This document shows, one piece after another, positions 23,201 to 31,448 of a stretch of DNA of 64,000 nt. Source of the stretch: Acholoe squamosa. Lineage: Eukaryota > Annelida > Polychaeta > Phyllodocida > Polynoidae. The stretch spans positions 14,487,174-14,551,173 of the forward strand of contig OX439042.1 of assembly GCA_949317995.1 (NCBI GenBank), in the 5' to 3' direction. The translations under genes were made by a program, and so were the position numbers. The notes under the pieces were generated by a model. It had not been told where the DNA came from and did not search any database. It saw only the letters and a list, made by a program, of their open reading frames with translations. Numbering within the stretch: position 1 is the stretch's first letter; every line of letters begins with the position of its first letter.

Positions 23201-24933
23201 CTGCATCAACTAAGTCAAAGAACTCTGAGACAAAGAAGATTGACAAAAAGCAAATTGTGCCTTTAAAGAAAAAGGTTGCCACTCCCATCAAGGCGAGAAT
23301 AGGCCCTCTAAAGGAGCCTACACACCAAAACAAGAGTGACACACCCCAACAAAAGGCACAAGATAGGCCAATAGTCGATGAAAAAGAAAAAGAAAGAGAC
23401 AGAATAAAACAACATGTGCTAGATATAAATCAATTACTGGATCAAATTCCCGACACATCCATCTCAGGTACAAACCTTGGCTTGGAACAAAGGAAGGACA
23501 AGGAACTATTGCCCCTCATACAATATCTTGAGGATGGGACCTTGCCTGCACCAAAAGCACAAGGAAATAGAATCATCAACCAAGGCCAGACATACACCTT
23601 GGTAAATGGTACATTAGTCCATATATGCCCCATAAATTGGAGAAAAACCAATACTGTACCACTTCAAATTGTTATACCACAGCAATGGGTAACAAGTACA
23701 CTACAGTATTTCCATGACTCACCTACCGGCGGCCATCTTCGTTCCAGTAGGATGCTGTCAGCACTCCGACCTAGGGTATATTGGAAGTCTATGCTAGCAG
23801 ACACAACAAAATATGTTTCCACCTGCCACACATGCCTCACGGCAAAAAGGCAAGTACACTCACACAAAACACCAATGACAGTGAGAGAATACATGGCTTC
23901 ACCAATGAAGTTCCTAAACCTCGATGCGGTGGGACCACTTCCCACAACTGCCAGGGGAAACAAACATATACAAGTCTGCATAGATTATGCTACCAGATAT
24001 GCAACAGCTTGGGCTACTACTGACTTAAAAGCTGAAACAACAGCAGCAGAGTTCTACAAGAATATAATTTGTCATCATGGAACACCAGCCACTCTTCAAA
24101 CAGACAATGGGACATGTTATACAGGTGCAAAGTTCATAAAGTTAACTAAACACCTCAAGATCAAACATAAATTCTCCTCACCATACAGGCCACAATCAAA
24201 TGGGCTTGTAGAGAGATTCAATGCTAGCATAGGCACAGCGCTCAGAGCATTCTGCTCAAAGCACCAAAACAATTGGGATTCATTTATTGAACCCATAACC
24301 TTTGCATTAAACAACACTGAATCCCAAACCACAGGATTCACCCCTTTCTTCCTACTCCATGGAAGAAACCCAGCCACCCCAATGGACTTAGGGCTGGGAA
24401 TACAGGAAGACATATCCACAGTAGCAGACCATGTAGCTAACATGATAACAAATCAAGATACCTCTAGGAGGAAAGCTATAGAAAGGGTCGCCAAGCTACA
24501 AAAGGAAAGGAAGGATAGATATGATAAGAAACTTACACCACAGGAAATCAAGGTCACCGACATGGTGTACCTAAACATACCAAGAATCCTGACCAACACA
24601 GAGTGTAAGAAACTTCAACCCCTTTTTATGGGACCATATGTTGTAGTGGATAGACCTAGTTTGACAAGTGCCAAACTCAAAAACTTGGACACCAATCTAT
24701 TGGTGGCCAGACCAGTGCACATAGACAGACTGAAAAAGGTTGTGGCTGTCAGAAACAATGAATTTGCACACAGGCTTATTCCACATGAAGCCAAATACTA
24801 CAACAAAATTGTAAGGAACAAAAATGATATCACCCTTACAAGAGAAACCACAGGCATAGGCCCTATCAAGCCTAGGCCTGCACACCACATACTAAGAAAA
24901 ACATCTAGGTGTGGTGCAGTTTCAAGAAATTAA
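20176..24933 (+). CDS. pol: Pol polyprotein: protease, reverse transcriptase, RNase H, integrase
   Basis: About 1585 residues if entered by the -1 shift (first pol codon CTA at 20176); the frame has no early ATG, and a start at GTG 20203 is unlikely. Aspartic protease: VDTGAT near residue 90 and VVLGTDFL. Reverse transcriptase: LVTDFRYLN, KLDAQQGFFQI and the catalytic YLDD near 553. RNase H: TDAS near 700, ERELLGVVYG and YTDHAAL. Integrase: HHCC zinc finger (His near 1180, CHTC near 1213) and D1250, D1310, E1346, with the D-to-E spacing of 35 typical of the family. A GPY/F-type module (MGPYVVVDRP, VHIDRLKK) follows near 1486. No chromodomain seen. Unusual: about 350 Lys/Pro/Thr-rich residues between RNase H and integrase. 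No stops or missing catalytic residues. Confidence 0.96.
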   Translation, partial: LGCHSADGPVHCDTPNTNNQSGLTKIQPETIASANLPSNRQRRPSVIHITPPDSSSKDTGESTKLSIVLLQNGCINANLYDVSDVQCLVDTGATITCVRQSFLMDFQKRFHIQLRKSKINIHLADGSVCHVRHSAMLNFRIQGVRFQYQFAVIPNLTQPVVLGTDFLSTTKSQIEFNVDPEQILKPIRAVRDFTIPPFSELAVLGKVTSTQSLQGKTGVVDNLQRNNNAPYLVQRAAVTPRENNKHPLVLLNTSRRPHKIKKGAIIALFQEVKESDLEKPRQVSDTTPHTDQSISAIRPEDVTQISDTDSDCESTYADPEPNSIRLSEIAAIHSEAHDLEPELEENVPPKSVLTSKGQHDRLESLLTKYDDIFVGKDGDIGATHLYTHSIHVKPEAVPCHFLPYRQTPEKQAAIGEECERLVQQGILRECAEGPWASRSFLVQKSSGGHRLVTDFRYLNQNTINQALSTPRADDTLDMIGSLRPRVFSKLDAQQGFFQIPIRQEDQHKTAFIANDKKYVYERMPMGLATAPAGFCHLVTLILNKLKYKCALPYLDDILVLSPSIEQHFHDLEDVFNSLRVGKLKLKKSKCEYFIDRIDFLGMRVTPMGLQPSPTKVESIKTFPTPKSVKNVRSFTGLCQYFKKFIKGYAQIARPLYDLQTHLKAFVWTEEADNAFKTLKHALCTNALLRYPNYEKEFSLATDASNVSLGAVLSQRDNEGVLRPVAFAGRTLSKHERNYNTTERELLGVVYGVLHFRHYLETRHFQLYTDHAALIPLLTNTGLTHRWARWALDIQQFSFTIQHVKGDDNIPPDAMSRREYPDSGPMTNPPPPPRRVRAASRTKFAKVTKKVPFKRDDPPNTIERPETPIRGILKQSTHYVFCHCEREYSQLFPDNDFEPIEFSSLNQMVKATPKEPPFTPPDSEDEDPEDTIYAITQATSKSVRFFEPMQGEETSNHLCPMTTRSKTREMIQEGTPKPPTQSQTILNEKKVTGNKPTKTPPARKNVTKDTASTKSKNSETKKIDKKQIVPLKKKVATPIKARIGPLKEPTHQNKSDTPQQKAQDRPIVDEKEKERDRIKQHVLDINQLLDQIPDTSISGTNLGLEQRKDKELLPLIQYLEDGTLPAPKAQGNRIINQGQTYTLVNGTLVHICPINWRKTNTVPLQIVIPQQWVTSTLQYFHDSPTGGHLRSSRMLSALRPRVYWKSMLADTTKYVSTCHTCLTAKRQVHSHKTPMTVREYMASPMKFLNLDAVGPLPTTARGNKHIQVCIDYATRYATAWATTDLKAETTAAEFYKNIICHHGTPATLQTDNGTCYTGAKFIKLTKHLKIKHKFSSPYRPQSNGLVERFNASIGTALRAFCSKHQNNWDSFIEPITFALNNTESQTTGFTPFFLLHGRNPATPMDLGLGIQEDISTVADHVANMITNQDTSRRKAIERVAKLQKERKDRYDKKLTPQEIKVTDMVYLNIPRILTNTECKKLQPLFMGPYVVVDRPSLTSAKLKNLDTNLLVARPVHIDRLKKVVAVRNNEFAHRLIPHEAKYYNKIVRNKNDITLTRETTGIGPIKPRPAHHILRKTSRCGAVSRN

Positions 24934-25764
24934 AAACAGATTGAGATACCAAAAGAACATAAGATTTTCAAAATGTATTATAAATTCTCTTCATCCACAC
25001 ATAAGACATGTGTGACTGATAATGAATTACTTATATGTATATAAAGCCAATCAAATTTGTAAATATATCAGTAGGTTATTGCCTCTGAAATCGTCAAAGA
25101 CTGGGACCCTCCAAGTAAAGCAGACATGAAGTCTAAGAAGAGTAAGGGTAACACAATGGAGTGTCTAAAGCCTAATCCCCACATGAAAGAGCGCGCTATG
25201 CCAACACAGCAGTCTATAGAGATCAATTGACCTTATAAGCTACACTCAGACAACTGTCTAGACGGTCATGAATGGCTGTCCTGGATGACAGGAGGAGCTA
25301 ATTACCAGTACACAGATTATACAATAGAGCCCCACAGTTGCAGACACTGGAGATTAGGTGCACTGACTCCAGAGAAACAATACCATGCCCACAATGGATG
25401 TGGGTAGGGTAGGCTACATAAGAAGCACTGTGGACCATAGCCCACCATCAGTCTTCATCCAGCTGCAGTCTGGAACTCAAGTCTACAGGACCCCACTTGG
25501 GAATTAGCCAGCCCACTTCTCCATTAGGAGAGACTGCACTAGGATAAAGAACACACCTACTTCACCTTTAACCTGACCTCACCATTTACTGGTCAATCTC
25601 TATAGACTCACCGGACATATTGCCAAGACAGCTCAATCTTGCAAAGGTACAGTTTGAACCACTTCATTTAAAGTGTTACACCATACACTTAGACTTTACC
25701 AGCACCAAATCACTACAAATTTGACAAGACTTTAACAACAGCAAACTTGCTTTACACAAGCACC
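24934..25764 (+). other. Non-coding spacer between pol and env
   Basis: 831 bp with no substantial open frame. It would form the 3' part of the pol message and the region in which a splice acceptor for a subgenomic env mRNA would be expected; I cannot choose an acceptor with confidence. Contains TATATAAA at 25037, not known to be functional. Confidence 0.6.
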
Positions 25765-28389
25765 ATGGGGAGACTGAAAGTTTCACCCATACTGCTTACT
25801 ATGCTGTTATTATATACTATAGAACCACTTACTGCAGGTTATACACCTGTGGTGAGACAAAACATAGGAGTAGTATTCAAACCTAGCCCTCAACCATTGG
25901 TCAATGGACATACAACCACAACACTGTTGTTAGCTATCCCCTACAAGATACCTCGGGCACCCGTTACCCAAGGATCCATAAGGGATAGAATACTCCAATT
26001 GACCACTCCTACTCTACAAGATCATACCTCTGGTAAAATTATCCAACAAGCCAAAGAGCTTGACACCTTGCTGGAAATTGCAGACAAGGAGATAAATGAA
26101 ACATTAGCCTCCATCAAATTGTTCCTATCCAACCCCATAAACACATTGGACAAGGCCAAAAGAGAGGCCATACTGGGTTTTCTAGCACCCCTGTTTCGCG
26201 GTGTGCTAGGTCTAGCCACAGTGGAAGATGTGAACCAAGTAATGGGACAGCTCAAAAACATAGATGAAATACTAAGAAAATTTGCTAAACAAGATCAGGA
26301 AGCAGCTAGTCTCATTGAAAAGATCACAGACAGACAAGATAAGTTTGTTAAAGCATACATCCAAGATAAGAAGGTACTGGACAGCACAATCAACACCATA
26401 GGTGACACCGTCAACCTGTGGGCCTCTAACATGTCCAGGTCACTTGACTCATATTCAAGGCACGAGAAAACTCAAAGGGAAAAAATGCAAGTATTAAATG
26501 ATGCATTAATTATCATAGCAGCAAGAATGAATACAGTTCAATCACTGCAAAGGACAAATGCAGCCCTGAGGATGCTATCATCAGGAATCCTAACCCCTGA
26601 TATAGTACCACCCTCAGACCTTGCTAGATACTTAATTGACATTAATAACAAACTTAGGATTACACACCCTGGAGCACAAGTCGCAATCAATGACTTAGAT
26701 TTCTATTATTCACAGAAGCTGACCTCATACACTTACTCAGCTCACCATATATATATTCATCTGGACATTATAATTCAATCTACCACCTCTACCTTCAAAC
26801 TGTACCAAATGATTACATCACCCATGCCTATAGACACACAGGAGACCCCCACCAGAGGAGTCACCAAATTACAAACCACAACTGAGTTTCTAGCAGTATC
26901 TTACGACGAATCATTATTCATCGAATTGGACTCAGCAGATATGCAGGCATGTGAAGGTACTACAGTAAAGGTATGCAGAGATGTAAATGGTAGAATTTAT
27001 AAACACAGGCCTACATGCCCTGTAGCCATTTTTACTAACCAGGCTCAACAGATTAAGGAACATTGCAAGTTTACAGTTTCACCACTGCAAACACCTAACA
27101 CCCATGCTATTTCCATTTCTGAAGATGAGTATCTGGTCACTACTAATGAACCCCATTACTTTATCAACTGCCATGGTAAAACGTCTGAAACTCGAAAAGC
27201 CCAGTCCTACTCAATCATAGGTGTACCCTGTGGGTGCACAATCAGTGTAGGAGAATTTTCTCTTCCAAACACAAGGTTGCCCTGTAACTCAACCTTATCA
27301 TTTCATTACATTCTCAAGACAATTAATTTACCATTCATGGCAGCACTTAACCAAATTTCTGAAACCAAACCAGATGAAAGAGAGAATCTTCCAAATTTCC
27401 CAGTAGTAAACCTTTCTAGAACCTTAGAAAAACTACAGGAAAATCCGATCATGGATGATATTACCCAACTAAATTTAGAGCCCTTTGCCAAAACATTATT
27501 AAAAGATGCCTCCAACCTTGATAAGGCAATGGAAACGCGCTACGAGGAATCATACCTACGTCGAGTTACAGAGCATCCAATCTTCCAAAGCTTAGGACTC
27601 ATTCTAGGGATATCAGCTCACATTTTTATAGTATACATACTACTCAAACTGTACAGACTAGGAGGAACTGTAGCCTACCTGCCTACAGCCAAAGCATTTA
27701 GACTAGTCACCGAGCTGCCCCTACACAAATTGCTCCCAGATAAGAATCCTACCAAATTAACCCCTACGGAGGAAACCCACACCCCTTTCCTCACAATTCA
27801 GGAAACCCACACCCTGATAATTGCTATATTATTCACCCTGACCATCTACTCAGCCTACAGAATAATGAAGTACCTTAAGAAATTTGCACAGACACACTGT
27901 GGCAAGAAAAATGTGGCCAAGCACACAAATCCCACAATATATTTTAAAATATATTGTGGAGACTCAAACTTCGCGCTACCCTTGAGGCCAATACCACATG
28001 AATTTGATGAGATTAAATCAGCAGCTGCCCCGACCTATAAGGATATAGTGGTTAAAACCTTCCCACTACCTAAGGCTATATTTACCTGGAATGGACCAGC
28101 AGTTATAACAACACAGAGAGGAGAATTTGCTTATCACCTCCCTCGGGTGATACACCTACCTTGGCGCACTAGGTTCAGTACCATACCAGCCCTTAAAAAC
28201 AAAGGACTGTACTACTCCATGCTTCTCCAGAATGATTGTGGCACCAGCCCGGTGACCATGACAGCACTGGAAAATACAACAGATATAATTATTGACGAAC
28301 ACCAGGAGGAGACCGCAAGGTCAAACATGCAGACTATTGCTAATTTTCTAAACCACCAGCCCTCCCCGGTGACTGTGGAAACAGCCTAG
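25765..28389 (+). CDS. env: Envelope glycoprotein of the F type (errantivirus/baculovirus F-like)
   Basis: 874 residues from ATG 25765, in strong context (CACCATGG); the frame is open a few codons upstream without an ATG. Residues 1-25 form a signal peptide (LLTMLLLYTI). A basic KAKR at 130-133 precedes a hydrophobic Gly-containing stretch (AILGFLAPLFRGVLGL), the position of the cleavage site and fusion peptide in F proteins, followed by a long heptad-like helical region and TPDIVPPSDLARYL. A Cys-rich ectodomain (about 390-530) follows, with CPVAIF and VPCGCTI. A membrane segment lies at about 609-631. Unusual are a second hydrophobic segment at about 684-704 and a further 170 residues. Membrane fusion is the family role. 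The frame is uninterrupted; family assignment is by motif order and needs a profile search. Confidence 0.85.
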   Translation: MGRLKVSPILLTMLLLYTIEPLTAGYTPVVRQNIGVVFKPSPQPLVNGHTTTTLLLAIPYKIPRAPVTQGSIRDRILQLTTPTLQDHTSGKIIQQAKELDTLLEIADKEINETLASIKLFLSNPINTLDKAKREAILGFLAPLFRGVLGLATVEDVNQVMGQLKNIDEILRKFAKQDQEAASLIEKITDRQDKFVKAYIQDKKVLDSTINTIGDTVNLWASNMSRSLDSYSRHEKTQREKMQVLNDALIIIAARMNTVQSLQRTNAALRMLSSGILTPDIVPPSDLARYLIDINNKLRITHPGAQVAINDLDFYYSQKLTSYTYSAHHIYIHLDIIIQSTTSTFKLYQMITSPMPIDTQETPTRGVTKLQTTTEFLAVSYDESLFIELDSADMQACEGTTVKVCRDVNGRIYKHRPTCPVAIFTNQAQQIKEHCKFTVSPLQTPNTHAISISEDEYLVTTNEPHYFINCHGKTSETRKAQSYSIIGVPCGCTISVGEFSLPNTRLPCNSTLSFHYILKTINLPFMAALNQISETKPDERENLPNFPVVNLSRTLEKLQENPIMDDITQLNLEPFAKTLLKDASNLDKAMETRYEESYLRRVTEHPIFQSLGLILGISAHIFIVYILLKLYRLGGTVAYLPTAKAFRLVTELPLHKLLPDKNPTKLTPTEETHTPFLTIQETHTLIIAILFTLTIYSAYRIMKYLKKFAQTHCGKKNVAKHTNPTIYFKIYCGDSNFALPLRPIPHEFDEIKSAAAPTYKDIVVKTFPLPKAIFTWNGPAVITTQRGEFAYHLPRVIHLPWRTRFSTIPALKNKGLYYSMLLQNDCGTSPVTMTALENTTDIIIDEHQEETARSNMQTIANFLNHQPSPVTVETA
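27932..27959. repeat. Perfect 28-bp palindrome inside env
   Basis: Each arm is CCACAATATATTTT and there is no loop base. It falls in the codons for the region just after the second hydrophobic segment of Env. No mismatch is present. Confidence 0.95.
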
Positions 28390-29034
28390 GCTGCACACAG
28401 CCTAGACTGCCCCCAGTCCACCACCAGGAGATACTGAGATTACACATCTCACACATGACACACACCTCCACTGTCAATGAAATTATCAAAGTATTGAAAA
28501 ATTGATTTAGAAAAAATATATACACAGCCACTTGTTGATGTATAATATGAAAATCTATGGTATTCTCACAAAATCGATGATTAATGCGCGCATACACGCG
28601 CAAATTGCAAAATTGCAAATTGTAAATTGTTCAAATCTAACATTAATATACATGAATGCAGGTAGATAACTAAGACAGTTTTTGTACCCACTAGCACTTG
28701 TATACTATACCAAGGTTTACTTAAGGTAACACACTTTAGGTATCCAAGAAAATTCTTGGAAAAATGAATGAAAAAAAAAAAAATGTTGAGGAAAATTGTT
28801 GACATGAAAAATGTTTACTTAAGATACTCACCAGATAATCTCTTTCAGGGACACATACTCAAGAAGGCTAGGGAAAAGTCAATTAAGCAGCGGCCCACTG
28901 CCGAAATTGCCAATTAATACACCCATATAGCAAAATCAAAGAGTAACTCAGAGACAAACAAGCCTATTGTACATGAAGTACTTTGTTTTTCCGGTCCTCG
29001 GAAAAATTTGTCTCAATCCCAAAAATTGTATAGT

Positions 29035-29225
29035 GTAAACTAGATTGTACGCTAGTACCCAATTTGCACACTAAAAATTGTATGTTTGCACACCAGATTG
29101 TACGCTTGTACCCAATTTGCACACTAAAATTGTATGTTTGCACACTAGATTGTAAGTTTGTATCCAATTTACATTTGAATCGTATGTTGCACATTATACT
29201 GTATGTCTGTACCCAATTCATACAC
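29035..29225 (+). repeat. Diverged tandem repeat, about 55-bp period
   Basis: Several copies of a unit containing ACCCAATTTGCACACTAAAA, TTGTATGTTTGCACAC and AGATTGTACG. The words overlap those of the 41-bp array downstream, so both may have a common origin. Confidence 0.7.
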
Positions 29226-29279
29226 TGAAGTCAGATTTTTAGAAAATCAACATTTCTATGTGTATCCAAGCTGTACGCA

Positions 29280-29710
29280 AAATTATATATGTACATACAG
29301 AAACTATCAATTGAACGCAAAATTATATATTGGCATACTAAAACTGTCAAATGTACGCAAAAATTATATATTTGTACACCAAAAATTGCCAAATGCACGC
29401 GAAATTATATATTTGTACACCAAAAATTGCCAAATGCACGCGAAATTATATATTTGTACACCAAAAATTGCCAAATGCACGCGAAATTATATATTTGCAC
29501 ACTAAAATTGCCAAATGTACGCGAAATTATATATTTGCACACTAAAATTGTCAAATGTACGCGAAAATTATATATTTGCACACTAAAATTGTCAAATGTA
29601 CGCGAAAATTATATATTTGCACACTTAAATTGCCAAATGTACGCAAAAATTATATATTTGCATACTGAAATTGTCAATTGAACGCAATTACACGCGAAAT
29701 TGTAAATTTG
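29280..29710 (+). repeat. 41-bp minisatellite near the 3' end of the retroelement
   Basis: About ten tandem copies of a 41-bp unit: GCGAAATTATATATTTG, then YACACYAAAAATTG, then YCAAATGYAC. Three central copies (29398-29520) are practically identical. Because 41 is not a multiple of three, each unit rotates the reading frame; the open frames through the array are not evidence of a protein. Confidence 0.93.
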
Positions 29711-30061
29711 CACACTAAAATTGTCATTTATGTTCAATTTGCACGCTAAATTGAACATTGAACGCCAAAAAGGCACACTATTTGCCAAATTGTATGTTGT
29801 ACATAAAAATGGAAAATTGTACCCAAAATTGATGTCACATGAGCAAATAAGCTCAGGTATGGTAAGATATAGAAACTCGGAAATGTACTTATACCCAGGA
29901 GAAAATTGTTTATACTGACAAAGCTCTACCACAAAAATTGCATTTGAAGCACTCCCCATCACTTCAAATCCTCTTACAAACAGTATATAACTCCAAAATA
30001 AGGTAAAAATTGTATAAATTGTACATTCCCTCGGCGAAATGACGGAGTTTCGCATTCTCTC

Positions 30062-30074
30062 GGGGGAGAGGGAG
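30062..30074 (+). other. Polypurine tract (plus-strand primer)
   Basis: GGGGGAGAGGGAG, followed by TATTC and then the 3' LTR. All-purine run at the expected position; five bases separate it from the LTR start as I define it. Confidence 0.8.
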
Positions 30075-30079
30075 TATTC

Positions 30080-31429
30080 TATGATATACCATTTTATTAT
30101 TCCATAAATTCTAACATATTATTGTATTAATCAAGGAATATCTATGAAATTAATACATAGGTTGGTTCTAAGAGCTATAAGAGCGCTCAAACTTTGTATA
30201 AGAGCGTTCATGCCCCACTGCACACCAGCCACAGTCAGTTAGACAGAGTTTATGACATCAAAGGCTCCGACCTAATGGTTCACTGCACAATATAATAAAA
30301 ATGAGGGTCTCAGTGTGCGACCTCATGGTTCAATGCACAAATTAATAACTTGTAAGTGAATGCAACCGGCCGTCACGGGTGCCTGAGCACCGCTGACGCC
30401 GTCATGAGTGTCTGAGCACTCTAATAACTGAACAATGGGTTACATAAGCACGACGCCATAACCGTCCAGTCGCTCTAGCGTCGCTCCTGAGCAAGCTAGG
30501 TCAGATATCAAAGCATTTATGGAAAGCCCATAATTAGACGGTCAAAATGAGCCCAAGATCAAGGCGGAACTCTCATTATTAAGGAAGTTATGCCATGGAG
30601 ACTGAAAGGAGCTCCGAGTGCACTACAGACAAACCGGCACAAGTTACGCGCCTATCCAGCGGGCATTATAAACTTGGCATATTCAACTCCGCGCATGCCC
30701 AAAATGGCAGTTATACACGCATAAACGACCGAGTTATGAGGGTTTGAAGATGCAGAACCGACCAAGACAATGGGGGGCATAGCGGCGTCCATGGGGGTCC
30801 TTTGTCCCCCTGTGACACTTGAAAGAGTCCCCTCAAACAATTGTAGAGTTAGGCAGATGCTGCTGGCTCCAGTCAGTCTGGAGGTGCTTTTCCAAGATTT
30901 GCTACAAATAGCCTGTCTGCACCTCCAGGAAGACAGATCACCAAGAACCGCTCTAGAGGTAACATCTCCAGTCATCTCCTGCTACCTGCTATACCACTGC
31001 ACTATGGTGAAACTATGCTAGACAGGCATTGGTTTTCTATCATTAGTGGCCAGGGGCTATCTTCTTCAAGACTTCCACCAGAGGGTAAAGTTATTCATTA
31101 TTACATTATTCCTCTAAACAGCAGGTCAGGAGCTAGGTGTGGGAACCCACCTAGAACTATGCTGGACATTGTATTATTATTACCTCACAGGTGGAGTGGA
31201 ACAGAACATTGTACTTTATAAATTACTGTATGTTTACTGTATGTACAAATTACCCACATACTAACTACTGTATGATTGATATTTCTTACATGTTGCCTAA
31301 AGCTGAATAAACCAGTGACAACTGGAAATAACACTATTTATAAGAGCCTTGAGATAATTACACTATATACCACTAGTCTTATGATATTTCTCATATGACA
31401 ACTTGATCATGCCAAACACTAGTATGACA
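30080..31429 (+). repeat. 3' LTR
   Basis: 1350 bp with the same ends as the 5' LTR. The polyadenylation signal AATAAA at 31306-31311 is the one expected to be used for the genomic RNA. It differs from the 5' LTR mostly between about 31338 and 31421. It is followed by CAAG, the second copy of the target duplication. Confidence 0.95.
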
Positions 31430-31448
31430 CAAGCACTTAGTAAGTATG
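31430..31448. mobile_element. Right end of the interrupted inverted-repeat element
   Basis: CAAGCACTTAGTAAGTATG is the reverse complement of the start of the arm at 16092. It continues the arm broken at 16615, with CAAG present on both sides of the retroelement. Confidence 0.85.

Larger units (their letters stand above)
28390..30061 (+). other. 3' untranslated region of the retroelement
   Basis: About 1.7 kb after the env stop. It begins with unique A/T-rich sequence, includes CGCGCATACACGCGCAAATTGC (28586-28607; alternating purine-pyrimidine), then two tandem-repeat blocks. Open frames of up to 148 codons here are by-products of the repeats. Confidence 0.7.
16616..31429 (+). mobile_element. 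Full-length env-bearing Ty3/gypsy-type LTR retroelement (14.8 kb)
   Basis: Structure: 5' LTR 16616-17965, leader, gag, pol in the -1 frame, envelope gene, non-coding repeat-rich 3' region, polypurine tract, 3' LTR 30080-31429. Domain order protease-RT-RNase H-integrase is that of Ty3/gypsy (Metaviridae). The host tetranucleotide CAAG stands on both sides (16612-16615 and 31430-31433), and the uninterrupted inverse arm at 16092-16165 contains the tetranucleotide once, proving a 4-bp target duplication. All three reading frames are uninterrupted and the catalytic motifs are present, so the copy looks young and may be competent. The F-type glycoprotein places it with the errantivirus-like, env-carrying lineages. 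Confidence 0.95.

Noticed and set aside
29203-30055. Open frames of 100-148 codons in the 3' region of the retroelement
   Set aside because: They follow the tandem repeats; the 41-bp period rotates the frame, so the same words appear in all frames.
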